Shown: positions 26,960 to 36,080, numbered from the stretch's first letter. The stretch is 64,000 nt of DNA from Armatimonadota bacterium (GCA_029553475.1 JAKPKV010000190.1:1-64000); one strand, 5' to 3'. Numbers and translations: made by a program. The notes: a model not told the origin generated them from the sequence alone.

Positions 26960-28234
26960 TCAGCCGTATACATCGTCAATGACCTCCCGCGCGATCTGCA
27001 CCCAGCGGCCCAGCCGGTCCGGTTCGCCGCAGAGAGTGTGGACGTCCTTCATCACCAGCTCCACGTTGCAGCCGTGGGCGTGCGTGTCCACCAGCGTCTC
27101 GCGCAGGTCGCGGCGGATGACGTCCTCTTCCCACCTGCTGCTGATATACGCCGGGTTCGGCTTGCGGCTGAAGACGTAGCTGCCGCCCAACTGCTCCGCC
27201 ATCACGGCGACATTCGACCACGGAGAGATGGAGACGCGGCGCAGGTTGGGCAGCCGCTTGATGATGTGCCAGCGCTGGTCCACCGGCTCGCAGCAGCCAT
27301 AGCAGGCGAAGCCGAAGCGCGAGATGACCGGCACCTGATAGGGGAAGACGAACTCCTCGAACATCGCCGGCGACACGCTCACCGTCTCCTGCGATTCCGA
27401 CAGCCCCCATAGGTCCGCGATGCGGCACGGCGTGCCGGGGGTCCAGTCCGCCCGCGGCAGCAGGTCGGTGTGCCCGCGCCCGCCGGAGCCGATGTAGTCG
27501 TCCTCGTTGTTGGGGGTCAGCAGGCCGTGGGCCTCGAACCAGTCCAGCACCGCCAGGTGGTCGTCGCGCAGGAAGGCCATCAGCGCGTGCAGCCCCTCCG
27601 GCTGGTCGTACATCGCCATCATGAAGCCTTCCAGCCCAACGAGGCGGATGGCCGACCAGGTGAGCCCCTGCGTCCACCAGTAGTTGCCGCGGTTCTCCAC
27701 CGGCAGCACGCCGTCGAAGACCGCCTCCAGCGCCTCGCCAAGCCGCGCGGTGGCGTCCGGGTCGCAGGTGTAGCGGCGCGGGTGCAGCTTGTCCAGGTCT
27801 TTCGGCAGCTCGCGCAGCGGCGCTTCCCACACGTAGCTGCCATGCCCGTCGCCGTCGTCGCCGCGATGCACCTCGTCCGGCACGCCATAGCCGTCATGGC
27901 GCACCACGTGGCCGTAGGTGACGCGCGCCTCGACCACCATGTCGTCGCCGACCTGCTCGAAATAAAAGATGCGGTCGCGCAGCCCGCGCTCGATCCCCCG
28001 CGCCCACTCGCCCGCGCACTCCAGCGCCGAGACGGGCATCGTCTCGGTGATGACGCCCCCCGTCTCGGTGAGCACCATCGGCCGCTCGGCGTGCAGCGCG
28101 TTCAACTGCTTCCACAGTCGGCGGCGCTCCACGTTCACGGGGTCAACGGCAATCTCCGCGATCCGCGCCCCCAGCGCGCGCAGGATCGCCCGGTCGCGGG
28201 CGGTAACGGTGTAGCAGGCATTGGTCGTGGTCAT
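26960..28234 (-). CDS. Uroporphyrinogen decarboxylase-like protein
   Basis: 424 residues, TIM-barrel of the UROD/MtaA superfamily. The C-terminal part carries the recognisable block CYGCCEPVDQRW then LPNLRRVSISPW, with cysteines in place of heme-pathway residues, as in corrinoid-dependent methyltransferase relatives rather than true HemE. Such genes are frequent in carbohydrate-degrading environmental bacteria, where their substrate is unknown. It may transfer methyl groups, but no corrinoid protein lies nearby. Cytoplasmic. Confidence 0.75.
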   Translation of the reverse strand: MTTTNACYTVTARDRAILRALGARIAEIAVDPVNVERRRLWKQLNALHAERPMVLTETGGVITETMPVSALECAGEWARGIERGLRDRIFYFEQVGDDMVVEARVTYGHVVRHDGYGVPDEVHRGDDGDGHGSYVWEAPLRELPKDLDKLHPRRYTCDPDATARLGEALEAVFDGVLPVENRGNYWWTQGLTWSAIRLVGLEGFMMAMYDQPEGLHALMAFLRDDHLAVLDWFEAHGLLTPNNEDDYIGSGGRGHTDLLPRADWTPGTPCRIADLWGLSESQETVSVSPAMFEEFVFPYQVPVISRFGFACYGCCEPVDQRWHIIKRLPNLRRVSISPWSNVAVMAEQLGGSYVFSRKPNPAYISSRWEEDVIRRDLRETLVDTHAHGCNVELVMKDVHTLCGEPDRLGRWVQIAREVIDDVYG

Positions 28235-28295
28235 GCGGAGGCTATTCGCCGCGAACGGGAGAATCCCTGCCGGCGTTTTCGCGGCGGCCCGCCGG

Positions 28296-29255
28296 TCAGC
28301 GCTCCCGCAATCCCGCCCACGCGAGTAGAAAACTCTCCGGCGGCTCCGCTTCCAAGCTCAGCATTTCGCCGGTACGTGGATGGGGGAAGGTGAGGCGGCA
28401 GGCGTGGAGGGCCTGGCCGGGGAGGGCGTCCACCGCGGCGCGGGCGGCCGGGGGGAGGAGGGCGCGGCCGCGTTTCGCGAGGGCGCCGCCGTAGACGGGA
28501 TCGCCGACCACCGGGTGCTGCACGTGCGCCAGATGCACGCGAATCTGGTGGGTGCGGCCCGTGTCCAGGCGGGCGACGACGGCGGTGGCGTGGGGCAGGC
28601 GCTCGCGCACGGTGACGTGGGTGACGGCACGGCGTGCCGGGGCGGCCTGCCGCACCGCCATGCGCTGGCGGTCCGCCGGGTGGCGGCCGATGGGAGCGTC
28701 CACGGTGAAGGCGTCCTCGGTGATGACGCCCCAGGCCAGCGCCAGGTATTCGCGCACCACCGCGCGCCGCTCGATCATCGCCGCCAGCGCGCGGTGCGTC
28801 ACGTCGTTTTTCGCCACCAGCAGCAGGCCCGAGGTGTCCTTGTCCAGCCGGTGGACGATGCCGGGGCGCAGCGTGCCGCCGATGCCGGAGAGATCGCGCA
28901 CGTGATGGAGCAGCGCGTGCACCAGCGTGCCCGTCCAGTTCCCCGCGCCGGGGTGCACTACCAGCCCGGCGGGTTTGTTGATGACCAGCAGGTCGGCGTC
29001 CTGATACCGGATGTCGAGGGGGATGTTCTCCGGTTGGAGGTGGAGAGGCGCCGCCGGTTCCGGCTCATGCAGGGTGATGGTATCGCCGGGCTGTACGCGG
29101 TAGCTGGCCTTTTCCGCGCGGCCATTCACCTGCACGTCGCCGGCTTTCAGCAACTGCTGCACCCGCGCGCGCGAGTGTTGCGGCGCCCGCGCGGCCAGCC
29201 ACGCGTCCAGCCGCGCCCCGCCCTCCGTCACCTGCAGTGTCAGCGTCGTCTCCAT
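28296..29255 (-). CDS. rluD: RluA/RluD-family pseudouridine synthase
   Basis: 319 residues. An N-terminal S4 RNA-binding domain (about 10-65, RLDAWLAA, VNGRAEKASYRV) is followed by the pseudouridine synthase core with catalytic Asp in HRLDKDTSGLLL and the RTHQIRVH motif. It isomerises uridines in 23S rRNA. It closes the lspA-lgt group, the neighbourhood where rluD usually lies. The start at 29255 fits the family. Confidence 0.93.
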   Translation of the reverse strand: METTLTLQVTEGGARLDAWLAARAPQHSRARVQQLLKAGDVQVNGRAEKASYRVQPGDTITLHEPEPAAPLHLQPENIPLDIRYQDADLLVINKPAGLVVHPGAGNWTGTLVHALLHHVRDLSGIGGTLRPGIVHRLDKDTSGLLLVAKNDVTHRALAAMIERRAVVREYLALAWGVITEDAFTVDAPIGRHPADRQRMAVRQAAPARRAVTHVTVRERLPHATAVVARLDTGRTHQIRVHLAHVQHPVVGDPVYGGALAKRGRALLPPAARAAVDALPGQALHACRLTFPHPRTGEMLSLEAEPPESFLLAWAGLRER

Positions 29256-29281
29256 CGGGGGGAGAATTCGCGGCGAGGGCG

Positions 29282-30268
29282 TCAGTTCCCTGCCCGCGCC
29301 GGCGGGGGCGGCAGCGAGGCGGGTTCGGACAGCAGGCGGTCATCCGCCACCACCGCCGGCGTCTTCGGCAGCACGAACCAGCCGACGATGCCGAGGATGA
29401 CGAGGATGACGCTGACGAATTGCGCCGGGGTGACGGCGCCGGCGAAGTTCGGGTCCGGCACGCGATAGATTTCCATCACGAAGCGCTCGATGCCCTCCAG
29501 CACGAGGAAAACCATGAAGAGGCGTCCCGCGCGGCCCAGCCCCTGGCCGCGGGCGAGCAGCAGCAGGATGCCGAACATGGCGAAACCGATGAGCGAGGCG
29601 TAGAGCTGCGCCGGATGCACCGCGTGCGCGGTCTGCGGGAAGGTCACCGCCCACGGGAGTTCCGCCCCTTTCCCCGAACAGCAGCCGTTGAGGAAGCAGC
29701 CGATGCGGGTGATGGCGTAGCCGAGCGCCAGCCCCGGCGCCACGCTGTCCGCCACGCGCCAGTAGGCGAGGCGCGCCAGCAGGACGTAAACGCTGCCGGT
29801 GAGGAGCCCGCCGAGGAGGCCGCCGTGGAAGCTCAAGCCGCCCAGGCCGGAGGCGATCATGCTGCCGACATCAAACAGCGGGCCGGCATCGGGGGTGATG
29901 AGCACCCAGAGCACGCGCGCGCCGATGATGGCGCCCACCAGCACGTAGAGGCCGAGGTCGAGCAGCCGTTCCGCCGGGATGCCCCGCCGCCGGCCCAGCC
30001 GCACGGCGGCCAGGGTGCCGAGCGCGAAGCCGATGGTGAGCATGGCGCCGTACGCCTTCACCTGGATTTCCGGCATGTAGTGCAGCACCAGCAGCGCGGC
30101 GGCGACGAGCGCCAGCACGATGGCGGCGGTGGCGCCGTGCTCGCGGGTGAGGCCGCCGCGGCGGCGCATGACGGCGAGCCAGAGGCCGACGCCGATGACG
30201 GCGAGGAGCAGCAGCGCGCCGACGACCGGCCAGGCCGGGCTGGGGAGCGTGAAAAGCGTGGGTCTCAT
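29282..30268 (-). CDS. lgt: Prolipoprotein diacylglyceryl transferase
   Basis: 328 residues with about seven to eight membrane segments. Transfers diacylglycerol from phosphatidylglycerol to the lipobox cysteine of pre-lipoproteins. Motifs: LSFHGGLLGG with the catalytic-region His, RIGCFLNGCC, HPAQLYASL. The first 40 residues carry an extra hydrophobic pair relative to short homologues. ATG 30268 overlaps the lspA stop by four bases and follows GGAGGTG, so Lgt and LspA, successive steps of lipoprotein maturation, are made together. Confidence 0.93.
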   Translation of the reverse strand: MRPTLFTLPSPAWPVVGALLLLAVIGVGLWLAVMRRRGGLTREHGATAAIVLALVAAALLVLHYMPEIQVKAYGAMLTIGFALGTLAAVRLGRRRGIPAERLLDLGLYVLVGAIIGARVLWVLITPDAGPLFDVGSMIASGLGGLSFHGGLLGGLLTGSVYVLLARLAYWRVADSVAPGLALGYAITRIGCFLNGCCSGKGAELPWAVTFPQTAHAVHPAQLYASLIGFAMFGILLLLARGQGLGRAGRLFMVFLVLEGIERFVMEIYRVPDPNFAGAVTPAQFVSVILVILGIVGWFVLPKTPAVVADDRLLSEPASLPPPPARAGN

Positions 30269-30801
30269 GACGGGGCACCTCCAGGCGGTTCCGCGGGGAC
30301 GGGGGCGGGCCGGCGCTCGACGCGGAAGATGAGGAGCACGAGCAGCCCGATGCCGGCGACCACGCAGATATCCGCCAGGTTGAAGACCGGCCACATCAGC
30401 GTCCGGTCACCGAGTGTGAGTCTGAACGGGAACTGTAAATAATCAATGACATACTGGCGCGTGAGGCGATCCACGAGGTTGCCCACCGCGCCGCCCAGCA
30501 CCAGCGCCGCCGACGCCACGCCCGCGCGGGCGCCCAGGAAGGGCCAGACGAGCAGCAGGAAGACGCCGAGCACGATGAAAATCAGGCTGATGAAGAGCGC
30601 GGGGGGCAAGTGTCCGAAGAGGCCGAAGGCGGCGGCGGGGTTCTCGGTATAGGTGAGCCGCAGCACACCGGGCACAAGCACAGGGGACCCGCCCGCGGAC
30701 AGCGTCCGCGCCACGAGTCCCTTGATGGCTTGATCCGCGGTGAGTATCGGCAGCGCCCAGAGCAGCGCCCATCCCAGCCCGCAGGCGTGTCGTCTCCCCA
30801 A
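30265..30801 (-). CDS. lspA: Lipoprotein signal peptidase (signal peptidase II)
   Basis: 178 residues, four membrane segments. The two catalytic aspartates are in NLVDRLTRQYVIDYL and FNLADICVV, and YTENPAAAFG is the conserved substrate loop. The frame continues upstream into dksA. I place the start at TTG 30801, seven bases after GAGGG and one base after the dksA stop, which gives normal length; no ATG or GTG fits. Cuts lipid-modified prolipoproteins made by Lgt. Confidence 0.9.
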   Translation of the reverse strand: MGRRHACGLGWALLWALPILTADQAIKGLVARTLSAGGSPVLVPGVLRLTYTENPAAAFGLFGHLPPALFISLIFIVLGVFLLLVWPFLGARAGVASAALVLGGAVGNLVDRLTRQYVIDYLQFPFRLTLGDRTLMWPVFNLADICVVAGIGLLVLLIFRVERRPAPVPAEPPGGAPS

Positions 30802-30802
30802 A

Positions 30803-31189
30803 TTACCGTCCCTCGAGCCGATCCTGGCAGAGCAGGCAGAGCGATGCCCAGGGCAGCACCTCCAGCCGGTTGGCGTTGATCTCGGCGCCGCAGGAGTCGC
30901 ACACGCCATAGGTGCCGTCCTCCAGCTTTTCCAGGGCCACGTTGATCTTCTCCAGCATGTCTTCCAGATTGCCTTCCAGCGCCAGGTCCTTCTCACGCTC
31001 AAACGTCTCGGACGCCAGGTCGGCGGGATGATCGTCGTAGTTGGACAGCTCGGTGGCCTGTTCAAGGTCCGCGGTGTGCGCGGTGCGCTCCAGAATCTCC
31101 TGCAGCTCGCGCTCCAGCCGATCCTTTTCTTCCAGCAATCGTTTCTTGATGGCCCGCAAGCGAGCCGGCGAATGCTGCGCGGTGGTCAT
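30803..31189 (-). CDS. DksA/TraR-type zinc-finger regulator
   Basis: 128 residues: an N-terminal coiled coil (about 8-50), an NYDDHPADLASE segment typical of the YocK/YteA branch, and a four-cysteine zinc finger C97/C100/C118/C121. Family members bind the secondary channel of RNA polymerase and alter initiation. This branch is often encoded between ileS and lspA, as here. It is cotranscribed with lspA and lgt; the gap to ileS is 213 bases. Confidence 0.9.
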   Translation of the reverse strand: MTTAQHSPARLRAIKKRLLEEKDRLERELQEILERTAHTADLEQATELSNYDDHPADLASETFEREKDLALEGNLEDMLEKINVALEKLEDGTYGVCDSCGAEINANRLEVLPWASLCLLCQDRLEGR

Positions 31190-31402
31190 ACCCCTAACCC
31201 CTTTCTGTGTACTGCCTCATCCGAGACCTCACCCCTGGCACACCTCCGACGCCCGGGGGAAAGGCCCTGTATGGAATTCGAGCGGCACCGATGTCGCCAT
31301 CGCTGCCGCCGAGCCATATCCTACGTAGATTTCCGTGGCTGTAGTGTACCGTTCCAACGACGAACTCAAACCCTGGACGAAAACATGCCCCGCTCGTGCC
31401 GG

Positions 31403-34198
31403 TCACCCCGCGGCGCCGACCGCGTCCGCGCACGCCGCGCAGAGATCGGGGAACGCCGCGTCCCCGCCGACCGGCCGCCAGTGGCGACAGCGCGGGCAGC
31501 GCGTCGCCGCCGCCGGCGCGGCGGTCACCGCCAGTCCGCCGTCCCGACCGCGGACGGCCTCGTCCGGCGCGTCATCGCCGGACGCGCAGGCCACCTCGGC
31601 CACGCCGAAGGCGGCCGCCAGGGTTTCCGGCATTATTTCCAGCAAGCGCCGAAATTCTCCTGCAAGGTAGAGGATGACTTTTCCGCGGCGCGGCGCGGCC
31701 ATCGTCGCGGCCGCCAGCGCGTCCCGCACCACCCGCCGCGCCGCCCACACCAGCGCCCAGCGCGCCCGGCGCTCCGCGTCATCGGGCGCGGCCGCCATCG
31801 TCGGCCAAGGCGCGAGCTGCGGGCTGGCGGGACGGCCCGTCGCCGGCGGCAGGCAGCGCCAGAGCTCTTCCGCGGTGAAACTCAGCAACGGCGCCAGCAG
31901 GCGGGCGAGCGTTTCGGCCATGAGGTAGCAGGTGGTCTGCGCCGCGCGCCGGGTGGGAGCATCGGGCGCCGCCAGCAGCAGCCGGTCATGCGCCAGCGGC
32001 AGGTAGCGCGCCGTCAGCGCCGCGCAGAACGCGACCAGCGCGTGCGCCGCCTGGTGGGGGCGATACCCCTCGAAGGCCGCCGTCGCCTGCGCCACGAGCG
32101 CGCGCACCTGTCCCAGCGCCCAGCGGTCCGCGTCCTCCAGCGCCGTCTCCGGCAGCAGCATGCTGTCCGGCAGGAAGTCGTAAAGATGCCCGAGCAGGCT
32201 GCGCGCCGCCGCCCGCAGGCGGCGGTAGACGCGCGCCGCCCGCGCCAGGTCTTCCCCGGCGACTCGCGTATCGGCGCGGGCATCGGTGAGCGCCGCCCAC
32301 CAGCGCAGGATATCCGCGCCGTGCTCCGCCACCGCCGCCTGCGGGTCGGGGCCGGGGTCGCGCGCGTCTGGCCCATCTTCCGCGCGCGCCAGCACGAAGC
32401 CATGCGAGACGACGGCGCGGAACGGCGGCGGCTGCTCCAGCGCCGCCGCGACCAGCAGCGTCAATCCGAACCAGCCGCGATACTGGTCCTGCCCCTCCAG
32501 CGCCAGGTCCGCCGGCCAGGCGAGCTCCGGATGCTGCAGCGCCAGCGCCGCCGGGCTGCAGGCCGACTCGAACCAGACGTCCACGATCTCCCGCGCCTTG
32601 CGAAAACGCGCGCCGCCGCAGCGCGGGCAGGCGAAGCCCTCCGGCGTGAACGCGCGCGCCGGTCGGCTCCACCAGGCGTCCGCGCCGTCCACTTCCACCA
32701 CCTCCGCCGCGCGCCCCACCACCGCCGGCGTCAGCAGCCGCTCGCCGCAGCCGGCACAGACCAGCGCGGGGATGGGGATGCCCCAGGCGCGCTGGCGCGA
32801 CAGACACCAGTCGGGCCGGTCGGCGAGCAGCGCCAGCATGCGCGCCCGGCCCCAGGCGGGATGCCAGGCGATGCTGTCAGCCGCCTCCCGCAGGCGGTCG
32901 CGCAGCGGGGCGACGCGCAGGAACCAGTGCGGCATGGCGCGGGTGATCAGCGGCCCGCCGCAGCGCCAGCAGTGCTCAGCCGGCATCTCCTGCAGGCGAT
33001 ACGAGAGCAGCACGCCATCACGATCCAACTGCTGCAGGATCGCGTGCCGGGCTTCAGCTACCGTCAGGTCGGCGAATGTCCCGGTACGCGCCGCCATCCG
33101 CCCCTGGTCGGTGATGATGGGCAATACGGGCAGGTCGCGTCCCCGCGCCAGCGCGTAGTCCGCGTGATCCGTGCCCGGGGAGACGACCTCGATGCCGGTG
33201 CGCGGGTCCGCCGTCTCCCGGCCGGCGAGGAGCACCGGCAATTCCCGGCCGGTGAGCGGATGCAGCACGACCAGCGCCTCCAGCTCCTGCCCCAGCGCCT
33301 CGCCCAGCACGAACGGCTCGCGCATGCCGATGGCGTGGCCGAAGGGCCGCACGCGGTCGCGCGCCACCAGGTAGGCGAAGCCTTCCGGGTCGGCGCGGTC
33401 CGTCACCAGCGCGTAGCTCGTCTCCGGATGCAGCGTCACCGCCACCGCCGCCGGCAGCGCCCACGGCTGGCCGGTCCAGATCGCCGCCGCCATCCGCGCG
33501 CGGTCCTCGCCGGGAAAGAGCCACCGCGGCAGGCGCAGCACCGGCAGCGCCACGTGCGCCGTCGCCGTCTCGCGCGCGCGCGCCTCCACCTCGGCGTCGG
33601 AGAGCGACGCCTGGCAAGCGGGGCACCAGCGCACCGGCATCGGCGCCTGGTAGATCAGCTCGCGCGCCACCAGCGCCCGCAGCACGCGCAGCACCGTGCT
33701 TTCGTAGGTGGGCTGCGTGGTCAGGTACGGCGCGTCCCAGTCGGCGCGCACGCCCAGCCGGATGGCCTGCGCCCGCTGTGCGGCCATCGCCCGGCGCGCC
33801 CGCGCCGCGCAGCGTCGCCGCACCGCGCGCGCCGACCGCGCCGCCGCCCCCGGTCCCAGCTTGCGGATGACGGCGATCTCCGGGGGCAGGCCGTGCATAT
33901 CCCAGCCGGGGATGAAGGGGGTGGCATAGCCGCGCATGCCCTTATACTTCAGCACGAAGTCTTTCAGCAGCCGGTTCAGCGCCCGTCCCAGGTGTAGGCC
34001 GCCGTCGCAAAAGGGCGGGCCGTCGTGCAGGAAGAAGAGCGGCCGGTCACCGCCGGCGGCCTGCCCATACAGGTCAATCTCCGCCCAGTGCCGCAGCGTC
34101 TCCCGCTCCGCGCGCGCCGACGCGCGCGGCGGAAACGCCGTCCGCGGCACGTTGATGCTCCACGCGTATGATCCGACCCGCCGCCCTTTCCCCGCCAT
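31403..34198 (-). CDS. ileS: Isoleucyl-tRNA synthetase homologue with degenerate catalytic signatures
   Basis: 931 residues, full IleS length and domain order: Rossmann core, CP1 editing insert, WCLSRQRAWGIP, anticodon-binding helices, C-terminal zinc finger (CPRC...CAAC). Key signatures are broken. HIGH is HLGR (residues 69-72), with PYANG changed to PFCDG. KMSKS is absent, its place (604-617) filled by a Pro/Asp/Gly-rich run between HGFVL and DPQAAV. The editing TTTPWT is TGQPWA (about 242-247). Yet no stop or frameshift interrupts it, and WDMHGLP, ADILRWW and the zinc ligands persist. Located at the standard ileS position upstream of dksA-lspA. Either a repurposed paralogue or an enzyme with altered chemistry. 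Confidence 0.88.
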   Translation of the reverse strand: MAGKGRRVGSYAWSINVPRTAFPPRASARAERETLRHWAEIDLYGQAAGGDRPLFFLHDGPPFCDGGLHLGRALNRLLKDFVLKYKGMRGYATPFIPGWDMHGLPPEIAVIRKLGPGAAARSARAVRRRCAARARRAMAAQRAQAIRLGVRADWDAPYLTTQPTYESTVLRVLRALVARELIYQAPMPVRWCPACQASLSDAEVEARARETATAHVALPVLRLPRWLFPGEDRARMAAAIWTGQPWALPAAVAVTLHPETSYALVTDRADPEGFAYLVARDRVRPFGHAIGMREPFVLGEALGQELEALVVLHPLTGRELPVLLAGRETADPRTGIEVVSPGTDHADYALARGRDLPVLPIITDQGRMAARTGTFADLTVAEARHAILQQLDRDGVLLSYRLQEMPAEHCWRCGGPLITRAMPHWFLRVAPLRDRLREAADSIAWHPAWGRARMLALLADRPDWCLSRQRAWGIPIPALVCAGCGERLLTPAVVGRAAEVVEVDGADAWWSRPARAFTPEGFACPRCGGARFRKAREIVDVWFESACSPAALALQHPELAWPADLALEGQDQYRGWFGLTLLVAAALEQPPPFRAVVSHGFVLARAEDGPDARDPGPDPQAAVAEHGADILRWWAALTDARADTRVAGEDLARAARVYRRLRAAARSLLGHLYDFLPDSMLLPETALEDADRWALGQVRALVAQATAAFEGYRPHQAAHALVAFCAALTARYLPLAHDRLLLAAPDAPTRRAAQTTCYLMAETLARLLAPLLSFTAEELWRCLPPATGRPASPQLAPWPTMAAAPDDAERRARWALVWAARRVVRDALAAATMAAPRRGKVILYLAGEFRRLLEIMPETLAAAFGVAEVACASGDDAPDEAVRGRDGGLAVTAAPAAATRCPRCRHWRPVGGDAAFPDLCAACADAVGAAG

Positions 34199-34525
34199 CG
34201 CCCGCTCCTCATCCCACGCCGAATACCCTTACTGTTCCCCGTCTTCCCGGCCTCACGCGCTTCTCGTTCGGCGGCGTGGGCGCGTGTCTTTGCACACTGG
34301 CGAGACAATTGCACCAGCCGGAGAGCAAAAGGTAGGCGGAAGGCGTATCGCGCGGTGATGCGCGCCCGCCGCAAGGGTGATCGGCAGCGGCGCCGGCGAA
34401 TGATGATCCGTGATGGCTGGTCCGCTCGTGGTTGAAAAGGCGGGCGGTCCCCTTGCGGAGAAAACACGGCGAGCGGGGACGGCGGGGCCGTCCCCGCCCC
34501 TGTCCGAGCTTTCATCACACACCGA
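34199..34525. other. Intergenic region upstream of the ileS homologue
   Basis: About 330 bases. It holds a perfect 11-bp hairpin with three-base loop (34473-34483 with 34487-34497), GC-rich with no T-run, probably related to termination of the fusion ATPase gene that ends at 34526. No T-box-like leader was recognised. Confidence 0.5.
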
Positions 34526-36013
34526 TCATCCCAGCAGGCGCGCCACTTCCTCCAGCGTCGTTTCCCCTTCGGCGGCGAGGCGGATAGCGTCGGCGTACAG
34601 GGTGCGCATGCCCTGGCCCACGGCGACGGCCTGCAGTTCGTCGGGGGTGACGCCGGCGAGATAGGCCTTCTTCACTGCCGGGACGAATTCCAGCATCTCG
34701 AAGGCCAGCGTGCGCCCGCGATACCCCGTTCCGCCGCAGGCGGGGCAGCCGGCGGCCGTATAAAAGGTCGCTCCCTCGGGGATGCGATAACCGCCGTGCT
34801 CGGCTTGGCGCTGCAGGTCGGCCAGGACGGCGCGGGACAGGGGCCGCGACTGCCGGCAGTCGGGACAGAGTGTGCGCATCAGCCGCTGGCAGGTGATGCC
34901 GATGAGCACGTCGGCGGCGATGTAACTGATCTCGCGCCACCGCACTTCGGGGAACACGCTCACCAGGTAGGACGGCACGAACGACGCGTAGGTGCTGTAG
35001 GCCTGCGACAGCACCAGGTGGCCGGTGCGCGCGATACACAGGCCGAGCTCGATGGTTTCCAGGTTCTGCAGCTCGCCGATCATGACGACGTCGGGGTCGC
35101 TGCGCATGAGCGCGCGGAGCGCATTGGCATAGGTGGCGCCGTCGCGGTTGGTGATGGACACCTGCGTCACCCACGGCAGCTGCAGCTCGATGGGATTTTC
35201 CATGGAGTAGACCGCGCGCGACGGCCCCGCCAGCGCCAGCACCGCCTCATAGAGGATGGTCGTTTTGCCGCTGCCCGCCGGCCCGGTACAAAGGATCAGC
35301 CCGCTCGACTGCTCCAACCAGCGCCGCAGCCGGGCCAGGGTATCCTCCGCCAGCCCGCGATTGTCCAAACCGAGGTGGCATGTCGCCGCCGACGCCAGCA
35401 GGCGCAGGGAGACTGTCTCGCCATAGAGCGCGGGGATGAGCGTGGCGCGGATATCGAGGGGCGTGCCGTCGAACTCGAGGGCGATACGGCCATCGCGGGT
35501 GAAGACCTCCAGGCCCGCCAGCGCTTTCAACCGCAGCAGGATCGCGTGGAAAACACGCGGGGCGACGCGGCGCACTTCCTGCAGCACGCCATCAATACGG
35601 TAGCGCAGCAGGTGGACCAGCGCGTTGTCTTCCTTGAAGATGTCCAGATGAATGTCGCTGGCCCCGCGCGCCGCGGCCAGGTGGAGAATCGCCGCCACCA
35701 GCGCCGCGCTCTTGCGCTCGGCGGGGTCGTCAAGCGCCGGCTCCGGGGCAGGCGCCCGGCCCAGTGCCGCCAATGCGCCGGTGAAGAAGGCCAGCTCGCC
35801 CTCCAGCGCCGCCAGCGGCACCGCGGAGAGCGCCACCGCCGCCGGCCCGCGGTCCAGGTAGGCGGCCAGCTCGTCACGCCGGAAGCGCCACTGGTTGCCC
35901 ACTTTCGTCCCCTTCACCTTCCCCTGCTCCAGCAGGCGGTACATGGTCGGCTTGCTGATCCCCAGCATCGCCGTCGCTTCTCCCAGGGAGAGCAGATCCT
36001 CTTGTGGGGCCAT
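34526..36013 (-). CDS. HTH_17 domain fused to GspE/PilB-type ATPase
   Basis: 495 residues. Residues 5-52 form a MerR/excisionase-type helix-turn-helix (LSLGEATAMLGISKPTMYRLL, VGNQWRFRRDEL in parts). Residues about 95-490 are a secretion ATPase: SDIHLDIF and LRYRIDG, Walker A GPAGSGKTT (about 240-248), a Walker-B-like VVMIGEL, and a C-terminal tetracysteine zinc site (CPDC, CPAC). The Asp and His boxes are altered: GELQNLET instead of GEIRDxET, and QAYSTYA instead of TLHTNDA. So motor activity is doubtful. No pilus or secretion genes adjoin. A strong promoter and AAGGAGG precede the start. Confidence 0.85.
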   Translation of the reverse strand: MAPQEDLLSLGEATAMLGISKPTMYRLLEQGKVKGTKVGNQWRFRRDELAAYLDRGPAAVALSAVPLAALEGELAFFTGALAALGRAPAPEPALDDPAERKSAALVAAILHLAAARGASDIHLDIFKEDNALVHLLRYRIDGVLQEVRRVAPRVFHAILLRLKALAGLEVFTRDGRIALEFDGTPLDIRATLIPALYGETVSLRLLASAATCHLGLDNRGLAEDTLARLRRWLEQSSGLILCTGPAGSGKTTILYEAVLALAGPSRAVYSMENPIELQLPWVTQVSITNRDGATYANALRALMRSDPDVVMIGELQNLETIELGLCIARTGHLVLSQAYSTYASFVPSYLVSVFPEVRWREISYIAADVLIGITCQRLMRTLCPDCRQSRPLSRAVLADLQRQAEHGGYRIPEGATFYTAAGCPACGGTGYRGRTLAFEMLEFVPAVKKAYLAGVTPDELQAVAVGQGMRTLYADAIRLAAEGETTLEEVARLLG

Positions 36014-36052
36014 CGCTGAATCCTCCTTCTTAATCAACATGTTCCATTTGTC

Positions 36053-36080
36053 ATTATACATCAGCTTTTTACTTAGTCAA
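36053..36080 (-). promoter_or_regulatory. Near-consensus sigma-70 promoter of the HTH-GspE gene
   Basis: Minus strand: TTGACT (36075-36080), 16-base AT-rich spacer, TATAAT (36053-36058). Predicted transcription start about 36046, giving a leader of about 33 bases to ATG 36013. The strongest promoter match in the window, in an AT-rich pocket. Confidence 0.8.

Noticed and set aside
26960-28234. True uroporphyrinogen decarboxylase (hemE)
   Set aside because: The N-terminal Arg-containing substrate motifs of HemE are absent and the CYGCCE block points to the MtaA-like branch.
30740-33997. 1085-codon open frame on the plus strand
   Set aside because: Antisense shadow of the ileS homologue, with Arg/Gln/His-rich low-complexity translation.
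34199-34525. T-box leader for the isoleucyl-tRNA synthetase gene
   Set aside because: No conserved T-box word or terminator/antiterminator pair found.
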